In this document: piece after piece, positions 28,066 through 36,187 of the stretch | Layout of the letters: the number at the start of each line of letters is the position of its first letter | How positions within the stretch are numbered: the first letter of the stretch is position 1 | NCBI RefSeq assembly: GCF_001429505.1 | Contig: NZ_LMJW01000004.1 | Span: 262,835 to 326,834 of the forward strand | Origin: Allobosea sp. Root483D1 | GTDB taxonomy: Bacteria; Pseudomonadota; Alphaproteobacteria; Rhizobiales; Beijerinckiaceae | DNA: 64,000 bases | Reading direction: 5' to 3' | Notes under the pieces: model-generated | The model's database searches: none | What the model was told of the DNA's origin: nothing | What the model saw: only the letters and a program-made list of their open reading frames with translations | Made by a program: the position numbers and the translations under genes

Positions 28066-28578
28066 ATGACTCTTTCCCCACTCACCCTCGTCCTCGGCGG
28101 CGCCCGCTCCGGCAAGAGCCGGCATGCCGAGGCGCTGATCGAGGCGTTGCCGGCGCCCTGGACCTATATCGCCACGGCCCAGGGCTATGACGACGAGATG
28201 CGGGCACGCATCGCCGAGCACCGCGCCCGCCGTTCCCGCGACTGGCAGACGGTCGATGCGCCGGTGGCGCTGCCCGAGGCGATCCGCAATGCCCGGTCCG
28301 GGCAACCCATCCTGGTCGATTGCCTGACACTCTGGCTGACCAATCTCCTGCTCGCCGAGCGCGACATTGCGATCGCGACCGGCGAACTCATCGCGGCCTG
28401 CCGCGAGGCAGAAGGGTCGATCGTGCTGGTCTCGAACGAGGTCGGCCTCGGCATCGTGCCGGACAATGCGCTCGCCCGCCGCTTCCGCGACGAGGCCGGC
28501 CGGCTGCATCAACGCCTTGCGGCGCAGGCCGGGCGCGTGGTTTTCATGGTCGCCGGATTGCCGATGCAGGTGAAGTAG
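28066..28578 (+). CDS. cobU: Adenosylcobinamide kinase / guanylyltransferase CobU (CobP)
   Basis: The enzyme phosphorylates adenosylcobinamide and then attaches GMP, activating it for lower-ligand attachment. The 170-residue protein has the P-loop LVLGGARSGKSRHAE at about residues 7-21, the second motif PILVDCLTLWLTNLL near 80-94, and VSNEVGLGIVPDNALARRFR at about 122-141. Length is normal. The ATG at 28066 starts a plus-strand pair with cobO, divergent from the riboswitch-controlled cbtBA unit. No separate riboswitch is visible for this direction. Confidence 0.95.
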   Translation: MTLSPLTLVLGGARSGKSRHAEALIEALPAPWTYIATAQGYDDEMRARIAEHRARRSRDWQTVDAPVALPEAIRNARSGQPILVDCLTLWLTNLLLAERDIAIATGELIAACREAEGSIVLVSNEVGLGIVPDNALARRFRDEAGRLHQRLAAQAGRVVFMVAGLPMQVK

Positions 28579-28590
28579 AAGAGCGAAGTG

Positions 28591-29202
28591 ATGACGGATG
28601 AGACCGAGGACGCCGCCCGCCACAAGGCGAAGATGGAAAAGCGCAAGGCGGTGCAGGACGCCGAGGTCGCCGGCAAGACGTTGGAAAAGGGCCTGCTGAT
28701 CGTCAACACCGGTCCGGGCAAGGGCAAGTCGACCGCCGCCTTCGGCCTGATCTTGCGGGCGCTCGGCCATGGTTGGGGCATCGGGGTCGTCCAGTTCATC
28801 AAGGGCGCCTGGTCGACCGGCGAACGCAAGGCGCTGGACGCCTTCGGCGACCAGGTCTCCTGGCATTCGATGGGCGAGGGCTTCACCTGGGAGACGCAGG
28901 ACAAGGCCCGCGATATCGCCGCCGCCAACCGCGCCTTCGACAAGGCGAAGGAGTTGATGGCCGATGAGGGCATCCGGCTATTGGTGCTGGATGAGCTCAA
29001 CATCGCGCTGCGCTACGACTACCTGCCGCTCGCCGAGGTGGTCGCGACCCTGGTCGCTCGCAGGCCGGATCTGCACATCGTCGTCACCGGCCGCAACGCC
29101 AAGCCGGAGCTGATCGAGGCGGCTGACCTTGTGACGGAAATGACGCTGGTGAAGCATCATTTCGCCGCCGGTGTGAAGGCGCAGGAAGGGATCGAGTTCT
29201 GA
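28591..29202 (+). CDS. cobO: Cob(I)yrinic acid a,c-diamide adenosyltransferase CobO
   Basis: CobO attaches the 5'-deoxyadenosyl group from ATP to cobalt of the corrinoid. The 203-residue protein contains the P-loop VNTGPGKGKSTAAFGL at about residues 36-51, GIGVVQFIKGAWSTGER, the DEL-type LLVLDELNIALRYDYL near 131-146, and VVTGRNAKPELIEAADLVTE near the end, all standard for CobO/BtuR. ATG at 28591 is preferred; an adjacent GTG at 28588 would add one residue. It is 12 bp after cobU. Confidence 0.95.
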   Translation: MTDETEDAARHKAKMEKRKAVQDAEVAGKTLEKGLLIVNTGPGKGKSTAAFGLILRALGHGWGIGVVQFIKGAWSTGERKALDAFGDQVSWHSMGEGFTWETQDKARDIAAANRAFDKAKELMADEGIRLLVLDELNIALRYDYLPLAEVVATLVARRPDLHIVVTGRNAKPELIEAADLVTEMTLVKHHFAAGVKAQEGIEF

Positions 29203-29207
29203 TCGCG

Positions 29208-29651
29208 TCAGGTGGTCGCGATGATGTGCAGCGCGTCGGCGCCGGATTTGACGGCGTCGGGCTTCAGTCGCCTGTCGAAGGTCGCGAGCTTGCCCCCATG
29301 CTTGACGGCAAGGGCTAAGAGGTAGGTGTCGGTCACGTGCCGCGAACTCAGTATAGCATCGAGGTCGACGCGGTCCATGTCGAGCAGGCTGAGATCGTCG
29401 GCCCAGAATGTGTATCCGGGAGCTCGGCGCAGTTCGCGCAGTACTTTGGCGACGCGGCCGGGAAAACCGGCGCTGTCGGGAAGCGGGTAGGCCGAGTGGC
29501 TCAGTATGCGGATTACGCCATTCTCGACGATGGGGCAGGTCGCCCAACCATCTTGCGCGATCTGGGTGAGCCAGCCATGTGCCGCGGCATGGTTCACATG
29601 ACTCGGATCGATCAACGCGATCAGCACGTTGACGTCGAGCAGGAAGGTCAC
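29208..29651 (-). CDS. vapC: VapC-type PIN-domain ribonuclease toxin
   Basis: The 147-residue protein begins VTFLLDVNVLIALIDPSHVN, a PIN-domain N-terminus with the first metal-binding aspartate, and has the later acidic positions in HVTDTYLLALAVKHGGKLAT and FDRRLKPDAV. PIN toxins of the VapC family cut tRNA or rRNA when the antitoxin is lost. The GTG start at 29651 overlaps the stop of the upstream antitoxin gene by four bases, the standard layout. It lies between cobO and cobD, unrelated to their pathway. Confidence 0.88.
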   Translation of the reverse strand: MTFLLDVNVLIALIDPSHVNHAAAHGWLTQIAQDGWATCPIVENGVIRILSHSAYPLPDSAGFPGRVAKVLRELRRAPGYTFWADDLSLLDMDRVDLDAILSSRHVTDTYLLALAVKHGGKLATFDRRLKPDAVKSGADALHIIATT

Positions 29652-29872
29652 GGCTCTTCGTCGCGGAGCGCGTTGACGAGTTCCATGGTGACGCGAACGC
29701 CGGGCCGCTCGGGCAGCAACGGTATGCCGTTGCGATAGACGATCTGCTGCTCCGCTGGCAGCGACCTGCGCGCCAGTTCCGAGATCACCTCTCCGACCGG
29801 GCGATCTTGCTCGCGCGCCAGCTTTTCCGCGGCGCGGACGACGTCGTCATCGATCGTGACATGCGTTCCCAT
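29648..29872 (-). CDS. vapB: VapB-type ribbon-helix-helix antitoxin
   Basis: The 74-residue protein starts MGTHVTIDDDVVRAAEKLAR, a short beta strand followed by a helix as in ribbon-helix-helix DNA-binding proteins. The C-terminal half, IVYRNGIPLLPERPG, resembles toxin-wrapping tails of VapB antitoxins. The ATG at 29872 gives the compact family form. It is coupled to the PIN toxin gene. A perfect inverted repeat 53 bp upstream is a plausible autoregulatory operator. Confidence 0.8.
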   Translation of the reverse strand: MGTHVTIDDDVVRAAEKLAREQDRPVGEVISELARRSLPAEQQIVYRNGIPLLPERPGVRVTMELVNALRDEEP

Positions 29873-29924
29873 GGCGGCGATCCGTCTGTTCCCGATCCGC
29901 AATGTAGCTCTTTTTGTGATGAGA

Positions 29925-29942
29925 GTAACCGATAACGGTTAC
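29925..29942. promoter_or_regulatory. Inverted-repeat operator candidate of the vapBC pair
   Basis: GTAACCG and CGGTTAC form a perfect 7-bp inverted repeat around ATAA. It lies 53 bp upstream of the antitoxin start and runs into the last codons and stop of cobD. VapBC complexes usually repress themselves by binding such palindromes. Confidence 0.5.
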
Positions 29943-30925
29943 GCGCTGACCATGACGGCGACAGTCGCCCCCAATGCCGCCAACCCCCAGAGCAGCAGGC
30001 AGGCGCGGCGATAGAGGCCAAGCGCCCGCCGGATATCCGCCGCGGTTGCCTCCGCCCGGCCATCGCCCATCCAGCCATCCTCTACCCTGGCCGCTCCATA
30101 GACACGCGGCCCGGCAAGGCGGAGCCCGAGCGCACCCGCCGTCGCCGCCTCCGGCCAGCCGGCATTGGGTGAGCGGTGGCGCCCGGCGTCGCGACGCACA
30201 GCCCGGCAGGCCGCGCCGGCATCGGCATTTCGATCGAGCGCCGCCGCAGCAATGAGCAGCAGCGCCGTAAAGCGCGAAGCCGGCAGGTTGACGAGGTCGT
30301 CGAGCCGCGCCGCGGCCCAGCCGAAGGCGAGATGGCGCGGGTTCTTGTGGCCGATCATCGAATCGGCGGTGTTGATCGCCTTGTAGAGCGCGCCGCCCGG
30401 CAGGCCGCCGACACCGAGCCAGAAGGCCGGCGCGACGATCCCGTCGGAAAAATTCTCGGCCAGGCTCTCGATCGCGGCGCGTGCCACGCCGGCCTCGTCG
30501 AGGCTCTCCGGATCGCGGCCGACGATCATCGAAACCGCCTTGCGTCCCCCAGTGAGCCCACCCTGTTCCAGTCCTTCGGCGACGCGGGCGACGTGCTCAT
30601 GGAGGCTGCGCTGCGCCAGCAGGGTCGAGGCCAACATTGCCAGCGGCAGCAGGGCGAACGGCCCGGTGAGACGGCAGAGCGCAACGAGGGCCAGTGCGGC
30701 GGCCAGCGTCACGCCGAGCAAGAGCAGCAAGGCGGCGATTCCGGCCAGCCGCCGCATCGCGAAGCTCGCAGTCTCGCGGTTGAGGCTGCGGTCGAGCCAG
30801 GCGATCAGCGCGCCGATCCAGGTGACGGGATGGCCGATCCATGCGAACAGGCGCGCCGGATAGCCGATCGCCACCTCGATCAGGAGGGCGGCGAGGAGAA
30901 GCGGCAGACTTTCGGAGAGCGACAT
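29939..30925 (-). CDS. cobD: Adenosylcobinamide-phosphate synthase CobD (CbiB)
   Basis: This inner-membrane enzyme joins aminopropanol phosphate to adenosylcobyric acid. The 328-residue protein starts MSLSESLPLLLAALLIEVAI and carries the family signatures YPARLFAWIGHPVTWIGALI near residues 22-41, SLAENFSDGIVAPAFWLGVG near 148-167, KAINTADSMIGHKNPRHLAF at about 175-194, and AGWPEAATAGALGLRL. Start 30925 shares the CATG at 30923-30926 with the divergent cobC, and no clear ribosome binding site precedes it. Naming follows the Pseudomonas denitrificans convention. Confidence 0.94.
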   Translation of the reverse strand: MSLSESLPLLLAALLIEVAIGYPARLFAWIGHPVTWIGALIAWLDRSLNRETASFAMRRLAGIAALLLLLGVTLAAALALVALCRLTGPFALLPLAMLASTLLAQRSLHEHVARVAEGLEQGGLTGGRKAVSMIVGRDPESLDEAGVARAAIESLAENFSDGIVAPAFWLGVGGLPGGALYKAINTADSMIGHKNPRHLAFGWAAARLDDLVNLPASRFTALLLIAAAALDRNADAGAACRAVRRDAGRHRSPNAGWPEAATAGALGLRLAGPRVYGAARVEDGWMGDGRAEATAADIRRALGLYRRACLLLWGLAALGATVAVMVSA

Positions 30926-31928
30926 GGCGGCCGGGGAGACGAAGGAGACGATCTGGCATGGCGGCGATCTCGCCACGGCCAAGGCGCTGTTTCCACAGGC
31001 GCCAAAACCCTGGATCGATCTCTCGACCGGTATCAACCCGCTCCCCTATCCGCTTCCGGAGCTGCCGTTAAGCCTGTGGCAGCACCTGCCAGGGAAAATC
31101 GAGGAGGCGGCGCTGCTCGCGGCGGCCCGCAAAGCCTATCGCATTCAACCGGAAAGCGGCGTGATGGCGGCGCCCGGCACGCAGATCCTGATCGAATTGC
31201 TGCCGCGCCTCGTGCCGGCCGCGAAGGTTGCCGTGCTCGGGCCGACCTATGGCGAGCACGCACCGGCCTGGCGCAAGACGGGCGCGACGGTGCGCGAGAT
31301 CACCGACCTTGCCGAGATCGGCGACGCCAACGTCGTGGTGCTGGTCAATCCGAACAATCCGGACGGGCGCATCGTCGCGCAGCAGATCCTGGTCGCGCTG
31401 GCCGGGGTGCTCGCGACGCGAGGCGGCCTGCTGGTCCTCGACGAAGCCTTCGCCGATTTCGCGCCTGAGATGAGCCTGCTGCCGATCTTGCCGGAAGGGG
31501 CCCTCGTCCTGCGTTCCTTCGGCAAGGCCTATGGGCTGGCTGGCCTGAGGCTCGGCTTCGCGGTCGGCGAAACGCGGTTTACCGATGCCCTCCAGGCGAT
31601 GCTCGGTCCGTGGGCTGTGGCGGGGCCGGCGCTGCATGTCGGGGCTGCCGCGCTCGGCGATGGGGATTGGCTGTCGGCAGCGGGCGAGGCGCGCGGGGCT
31701 GACAGCAAGCGGCTCGATGCGCTCCTTAGCCGCCATGGCCGCGTCGTCGGCGGAACCGTGCTCTATCGCTTGCTCGAAACATCGCAGGCGCCCGCTCTGT
31801 TCGCGCGGCTCGGCCGAGCCGGGATCTATGTCCGCCGCTTCCAGCACGATCCGGCCCGCTTGCGCTTTGGCTTGCCGGGCGACGCGGCCGCGTGGACCCG
31901 GCTGGCGGATGCGCTCGCAGCGGCCTGA
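30924..31928 (+). CDS. cobC: Threonine-phosphate decarboxylase CobC (PLP-dependent)
   Basis: CobC supplies (R)-1-amino-2-propanol phosphate for the cobalamin side chain. The 334-residue class I/II aminotransferase-fold protein begins MAAGETKETIWHGGDLATAK, with WIDLSTGINPLPYPLPELPL near residues 30-49, VLVNPNNPDGRI near 137-148, and the PLP-lysine segment RSFGKAYGLAGLRLGFAVGE near 193-212. GGAGAG lies 6 bp before the ATG. It is divergent from cobD with overlapping start codons; the two products act on consecutive substrates. Confidence 0.94.
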   Translation: MAAGETKETIWHGGDLATAKALFPQAPKPWIDLSTGINPLPYPLPELPLSLWQHLPGKIEEAALLAAARKAYRIQPESGVMAAPGTQILIELLPRLVPAAKVAVLGPTYGEHAPAWRKTGATVREITDLAEIGDANVVVLVNPNNPDGRIVAQQILVALAGVLATRGGLLVLDEAFADFAPEMSLLPILPEGALVLRSFGKAYGLAGLRLGFAVGETRFTDALQAMLGPWAVAGPALHVGAAALGDGDWLSAAGEARGADSKRLDALLSRHGRVVGGTVLYRLLETSQAPALFARLGRAGIYVRRFQHDPARLRFGLPGDAAAWTRLADALAAA

Positions 31929-32032
31929 GTTCCGCTGCGCGGCCATCGCAGCAGGCGCATGCGGGCGAGAGCGGGACGAAGCCACGCACCCACGCTATCG
32001 TCAGGTGATTCCAGCGATCGGAGACAAGACGC

Positions 32033-33004
32033 ATGCAGCCCTGGCCGAAGCAGTCCGCCCTCACCATCGGCTTCGCCCATGCGGCCTATCAGCTGCGCGA
32101 CGAGTATCTCGCCCGCAACGGCGCGGCGACGAGCTTCGAGGTCCGAACAGTCGATGATCTCAAGGCCCGCGCCCATGAGGCCGATGTGCTGGTCGTCTCT
32201 GGCCTCTGGCGCAACGACATGCTGGAGGGCTTGAGCAAGCTGCGCTTCATCCAGTCGGTCAGCGCCGGCACCGACCAGTTCGACAAGCAAAAGCTGGCTG
32301 CTTCCGGCATCCGGCTCGCCAGCGCCCAGGGCGGCAATGAGCGCGCCGTCGCCGAGCACGCGATCTCGCTGATCCTGGCGTTGGCGCGCCAGCTTCATCT
32401 CGCCCGCGACAATCAGGCGAAGGCCTCCTGGCGGCCGATGATCAGCGACCGCTCCCGCCGCGAGGACGAGCTCGGCGGCCGCACCCTCGTCATCGTCGGG
32501 CTCGGCCGCATCGGCTTGCGCCTAGCGGCGATCGCCTCTGCCTTCGGCATGCGCGTCATCGGCGTACGCCGCCGGTCGGGCTCGGAGCCGAATGTCGAGC
32601 GGATCGTGCCGCCGGCGGAGTTGCACGCTGCGCTCGCGCAGGCCGATTTCGTCGCCTTGACCTGCCCGCTGACGCCGGAGACGGAGGGGCTGATCGACGC
32701 CGCCGCGCTCGCCGCGATGAAGCCGTCCGCCTACCTGATCAATGTCGCGCGGGGCCGCGTCGTCGACGAGCCGGCGATGATCGCCGCGCTCGATGCCGGT
32801 CGCATCGCCGGCGCCGGCATCGACTGCGTCTACGAGGAGCCTTTGCCGGCAGGCTCGCCGCTCTGGGGAATGCCGCAGGTGCTGCTGACGCCGCACAGCG
32901 CGGGCGAGACCCGCGCCTATGAGAGCAATGTCGTCGACATCCTGCTCGACAATCTCGGCCGGCTCGAGCGCGGCGAGGCCGCATTGCTCAATCAGATCGT
33001 CTGA
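32033..33004 (+). CDS. D-isomer-specific 2-hydroxyacid dehydrogenase
   Basis: The 323-residue protein is a NAD(P)-dependent reductase of 2-oxo acids. The Rossmann motif VIVGLGRIGLRLA is at about residues 153-165, the catalytic arginine lies in INVARGRVVDEPAMIA near 238-253, the glutamate in CVYEEPLPAGSPL, and the catalytic histidine in LTPHSAGETRAYE near 291-303. The substrate is unknown. It stands alone after cobC and is closed by a strong hairpin. The 104 bp before it show no other feature. Confidence 0.9.
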   Translation: MQPWPKQSALTIGFAHAAYQLRDEYLARNGAATSFEVRTVDDLKARAHEADVLVVSGLWRNDMLEGLSKLRFIQSVSAGTDQFDKQKLAASGIRLASAQGGNERAVAEHAISLILALARQLHLARDNQAKASWRPMISDRSRREDELGGRTLVIVGLGRIGLRLAAIASAFGMRVIGVRRRSGSEPNVERIVPPAELHAALAQADFVALTCPLTPETEGLIDAAALAAMKPSAYLINVARGRVVDEPAMIAALDAGRIAGAGIDCVYEEPLPAGSPLWGMPQVLLTPHSAGETRAYESNVVDILLDNLGRLERGEAALLNQIV

Positions 33005-33064
33005 GCAATTCCAGCAAAGTGCGGAGCGGTTTCGCCTCCGCAATTACCCGAAACCAATGCAGAT

Positions 33065-33104
33065 AGAGCCGCCCCGGCGGAGCTGTGCTCGCCGGGGCGG
33101 CTCT
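33065..33104. terminator. Strong hairpin between convergent genes
   Basis: AGAGCCGCCCCGGCG pairs perfectly with CGCCGGGGCGGCTCT around a 10-base loop. It lies between the plus-strand dehydrogenase and the minus-strand gene at 33121-34074 and could stop both. No long T tract follows on either strand, so it may need Rho or act as an RNA-stabilising stem. Confidence 0.6.
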
Positions 33105-33120
33105 GAATCAATCCCAGGCT

Positions 33121-34074
33121 TTACCAGCGCGGGCGCGGTCCGTAGCTGCCGTCGCAGCCGACGAGCGGGCCGCCCGGATAGTAGTCGTCGATGACGATGT
33201 CCGGCATCTGGCAGCCACCGCGATTGACGCTGCGGCTGATGCGGCGGCGCTGCTGGCCGTAGTCGTCGGGATCGGCCCAGACGGTGCGGCCGTCATAGCG
33301 CGGCTCCGCCGGGCGATCGAGCGCTGGCCTCTGGGCCACCACGCGCGGTGCCTGGGCGCGCTGCGGCGCCTTTTCGGTGGCCTGCTGGCGCACCGGCGGC
33401 ACGGGCGCGGCGGCGACATCGGTGGTGTCCTTGCCGGCGACCTGCGAGGCCGGGACGACCACGTCCTCGGCGCTGGCGCGCACCAGCTTCTGGACGCCGG
33501 TGTCGAGGACGAGCGTGCGGAAGGGGACATCGCCGCAGCCGCCGCAGCGGGCCGGGTCGAGCGGGACGAGGTCGACACGCGCCTTGCCGTCGTCATTGGC
33601 CTGGCCCTCGCCGGTCGCGCGGGCGGCGATCGCCACCTTGGCGGCGTCCTCGAGCTGCATTTCGATCAGCTGGGTGCGGAGCGCGCGGGCGCGGCGGTAA
33701 TTGACCACCTCGTCGCCGCCCGAGACCAGGATGACGAAGGGCGCGCCTTTCGGGGCGTTGCCGCGGAAGACGTCGCGCAGCTGGGTGATGGCGCGGCGCG
33801 CCTCGGAGGTGACCTCCCAGCTGCCGGGCGCGAAGGCGATCTGGCGCGTCGTCATGATCTCGCGAGCCGCCTGGGCGACGCCGAGCGAAACCGTACGCGA
33901 GGAGAACTCCAGCTTCAGCGACTGCGGCCGCTCTGCGACCTTCGGTGCATCCGGGTTACCACCGTCGGTCTGGGCAAAGCCGGTGCCGGCCGAGACGATG
34001 ACGGCGACTGCGGCGACGGCGATGCGCAAGCGGCTGGCGCGCTGGCGGACGGTCTGGTCGAGCTGGAAGCCCAT
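33121..34074 (-). CDS. Exported protein of unknown function with OmpA-like middle region
   Basis: The 317-residue protein begins with a signal peptide (charged MGFQLDQTVRQRASRLR, hydrophobic IAVAAVAVIVSAGTG, cut after FAQ). Residues 55-135 resemble an OmpA peptidoglycan-binding fold: IAFAPGSWEVTSEARRAITQ, ILVSGGDEVVNYRRARALRT. Four cysteines occur in pairs (CGGC, later CQMP and CDGS), suggesting periplasmic disulfides. The second half is Ala/Pro/Gln-rich with an Arg/Tyr-rich end. Start 34074 is chosen for GAGGAGA seven bases before the ATG. It is divergent from an OmpA-type gene at 34369 and opens the unusual envelope locus. Confidence 0.7.
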   Translation of the reverse strand: MGFQLDQTVRQRASRLRIAVAAVAVIVSAGTGFAQTDGGNPDAPKVAERPQSLKLEFSSRTVSLGVAQAAREIMTTRQIAFAPGSWEVTSEARRAITQLRDVFRGNAPKGAPFVILVSGGDEVVNYRRARALRTQLIEMQLEDAAKVAIAARATGEGQANDDGKARVDLVPLDPARCGGCGDVPFRTLVLDTGVQKLVRASAEDVVVPASQVAGKDTTDVAAAPVPPVRQQATEKAPQRAQAPRVVAQRPALDRPAEPRYDGRTVWADPDDYGQQRRRISRSVNRGGCQMPDIVIDDYYPGGPLVGCDGSYGPRPRW

Positions 34075-34368
34075 GGCGGGTCTCCTCATGAACGGGTGTG
34101 CACTGGGCACGTTGCCCTGCCCTTGGCGACCCCTGAGCCGGTTTCGCGAATGCCTGCGCAACGGCGGTGCGTGGATGTCGAACGCGCGCGCGTGGGGAGG
34201 CCACATTCATTCACTGTTCAGGAAAAAATGCGGCTCGACGCGAAAATCCGGCAAACAGTGGCAAAGCTCGGGCAACGCCATTGCTGCGACCCGCTTTCAC
34301 CCGACCGGGACGTCGCATTGTCGAGGCTACTGGACTATGCGAAGAGAGGGTAAACAGGGGGTCTGGCT
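34075..34368. other. Intergenic region between two divergent exported-protein genes
   Basis: This 294-bp gap is less GC-rich near 34200-34270 (CATTCATTCACTGTTCAGG and AAAATCCGGCAAACAGTGG), where CACTGTT and AACAGTG form an imperfect inverted repeat 40 bases apart. It should hold promoters for both directions, but no convincing -35/-10 pair was recognised. No coding sequence is supported. Confidence 0.4.
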
Positions 34369-35004
34369 ATGAAGAACGCAGATGAGCGCAAGGACAACAG
34401 CGAGCTTCCGCAGATGATGTCCCGCCGTGCGCTCGGCGGATTCATCTTTTCGCTGCCGCTGCTCAGTGCCGTTCCTGCATTGGCGCAGACCGATCAGGGC
34501 GCGACCAACATCCTGCGTTCGCTGGCGCCGCATGATCGGGTGCCGGGTCGCTCAGGTGGTGGCGCAAGTGGTGGCGGCAGGGTCGTGGTCCGCCGCGTCG
34601 CGCCGGTGCCGCGCCGGGTTCATCCCCGCGGCTACGGCCAGGACGTGGTGATCGATCTGACCCGCCGCGTCGAGGTCACCGTTTTCTTCGACAATGACTC
34701 GGCGTCACTGCGCCGCGGCGCGGAAGCCACGCTGATGCGGCTTGCCTTGGCGTTGCGCGATCCGATCCTGCTCGACCAGCGCTTTCTGATTGCCGGCCAC
34801 ACCAGCGCCGAGGGCGGCTACGACTACAATGTCGAGCTCTCGCAGGAGCGGGCCGCCGCGGTGCGTGACTGGCTGGTCTCCTATGGTGAGATCGGTCCGA
34901 GCCGCCTTGTCGCCCACGGCTTCGGCCCTGACATGCTGCGCAGTCCGCGCAGCCCTTATTCGCCTGTCAATCGCCGCGTTGAAGTCATCGCCATCACCGG
35001 CTGA
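34369..35004 (+). CDS. OmpA-family peptidoglycan-associated exported protein
   Basis: The 211-residue protein carries a C-terminal OmpA domain: VTVFFDNDSASLRRGAEATL (about 105-124), the GHTSAEGGYDYNVELSQERA core at about 144-163, and NRRVEV at the end. These residues bind the diaminopimelate of peptidoglycan. The N-terminus has SRRALGGFIFSLPLLSAVPA, a signal peptide with twin arginines, possibly Tat-type, cut after ALAQ. A Gly/Ser and Arg/Pro-rich linker joins the two. It is followed 48 bp later by a CsgG-like gene and is probably co-transcribed with it. Confidence 0.85.
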   Translation: MKNADERKDNSELPQMMSRRALGGFIFSLPLLSAVPALAQTDQGATNILRSLAPHDRVPGRSGGGASGGGRVVVRRVAPVPRRVHPRGYGQDVVIDLTRRVEVTVFFDNDSASLRRGAEATLMRLALALRDPILLDQRFLIAGHTSAEGGYDYNVELSQERAAAVRDWLVSYGEIGPSRLVAHGFGPDMLRSPRSPYSPVNRRVEVIAITG

Positions 35005-35052
35005 GTTTCTACCGTCTTCCCGAAACAACCATTTGCCTCAGGGGGCACTGTC

Positions 35053-36003
35053 ATGGCCTTGTTCAAGCGTCTCATGCTCGGCTTCGCGCTGCTGCTGTCC
35101 TTCGCAGCCGTCGCCCAGGCTCAATCGCCGAATTCCCGCATCAACCTCCTGGTGATGTCGGATGACGCCGATCCGGATACGGTTCCGCGCAACAACCGCA
35201 TCTTCAACCGGGTCCAGCTCCAGCTCTCGGAGTACCTCAACACTCGCGGTTTCCAGGTCTATGACGAGACCAGCCTGGCGCTCGGCATCACCCAGACCGC
35301 CCGGGTCCGTCGCCGCGACGCCGAGCTGATCGAGATCGCCCGTGCCGTTTCGACCCCGGTCGACGCCATGGTCGTCTACCAGATCTACGCCTCGGCCCGC
35401 CGCGCCGTCGCAGCCGACATCCGCTTCCCCGAGATCCGCATTGCCGGCCGCGTGCTCAATGTCCGCTCGGGCCAGTTCATCGCCTCCTTCGAGGTCGGCG
35501 GCTTCCAGCTGCCCGCTTTGCCGAATCCCTGCAGCGCCGAGTGCCTGCTCGAGACCGTCGGCACCCACTCCCGCGTTCTTGCCGCCGATCTCGGCGCCGC
35601 GATCGCCCAGAAGCTCGAAGGCTTTGCCCGCCCGAGCGGCGGTGCGGCTGCGGTCGGCAAGGACGGCATCGTGCTTGGCGGTGGCGCTGGCGGCGGTGCG
35701 GCTCCGGTCGCGGCTGGTGGCGACGGCTGCAACAGCCTGCCGACCGACTACGTGATCCAGCTGCGCGATTTCACCGCCACGGAAGTCGATCGGGTCGAGA
35801 GCGAGTTCGTCCGCTGGGGCTGCTACCGCGCCCATCGCGCCACGCAGATGACCTCGACCTCGGCCGATTTCTTCTACTCGACCTCGGCCGACTCGGCTCG
35901 GCTGACCCGCAATTTCCGCCTGATGCTGGAACTGGTCGGTCTGAACGGTCAGGTCACCTTCTCCGGCAACCGTCTGGTGGTCAGCAAGGTCGCCACCCGC
36001 TGA
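35053..36003 (+). CDS. Exported CsgG/LpoB-like protein of unknown function
   Basis: The 316-residue protein has a clear signal peptide (MALFKRLMLGFALLLSFAAV, cut near AQA). The mature N-terminal part (about 28-200) pairs a nucleoside-like fold seen in CsgG/FlgO/LpoB-type proteins: INLLVMSDDADPDT, QLQLSEYLNTRGFQVYDETS, and RFPEIRIAGRVLNVRSGQFI. A Gly-rich linker near 200-225 precedes a C-terminal domain with two cysteines. The fold assignment is tentative. LpoB-type proteins activate PBPs from the outer membrane, which would fit the PBP downstream. A terminator follows its stop. Confidence 0.55.
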   Translation: MALFKRLMLGFALLLSFAAVAQAQSPNSRINLLVMSDDADPDTVPRNNRIFNRVQLQLSEYLNTRGFQVYDETSLALGITQTARVRRRDAELIEIARAVSTPVDAMVVYQIYASARRAVAADIRFPEIRIAGRVLNVRSGQFIASFEVGGFQLPALPNPCSAECLLETVGTHSRVLAADLGAAIAQKLEGFARPSGGAAAVGKDGIVLGGGAGGGAAPVAAGGDGCNSLPTDYVIQLRDFTATEVDRVESEFVRWGCYRAHRATQMTSTSADFFYSTSADSARLTRNFRLMLELVGLNGQVTFSGNRLVVSKVATR

Positions 36004-36054
36004 TTGAAAAGGGCGTCCGGGTAACCATAAATCCCGGCCCTCCCATACGAAAAT

Positions 36055-36092
36055 GCCGCCCGGTCGACATCGACCGGGCGGCTTGTTACTTT
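36055..36092 (+). terminator. Rho-independent terminator after the CsgG-like gene
   Basis: GCCGCCCGGTCGA and TCGACCGGGCGGC form a 13-bp perfect stem around two bases, followed by TTGTTACTTT. It ends the 34369-36003 transcription unit and separates it from the genes starting at 36188. Confidence 0.8.
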
Positions 36093-36187
36093 AATTGTGG
36101 CAGCAATATGCGCCGGTCTGGCACGAGCGGAATGGGCAGGGTTCCGTTCGTAGCAGCCGACCGGTGTCGGATGCGGATATTTGAGAC

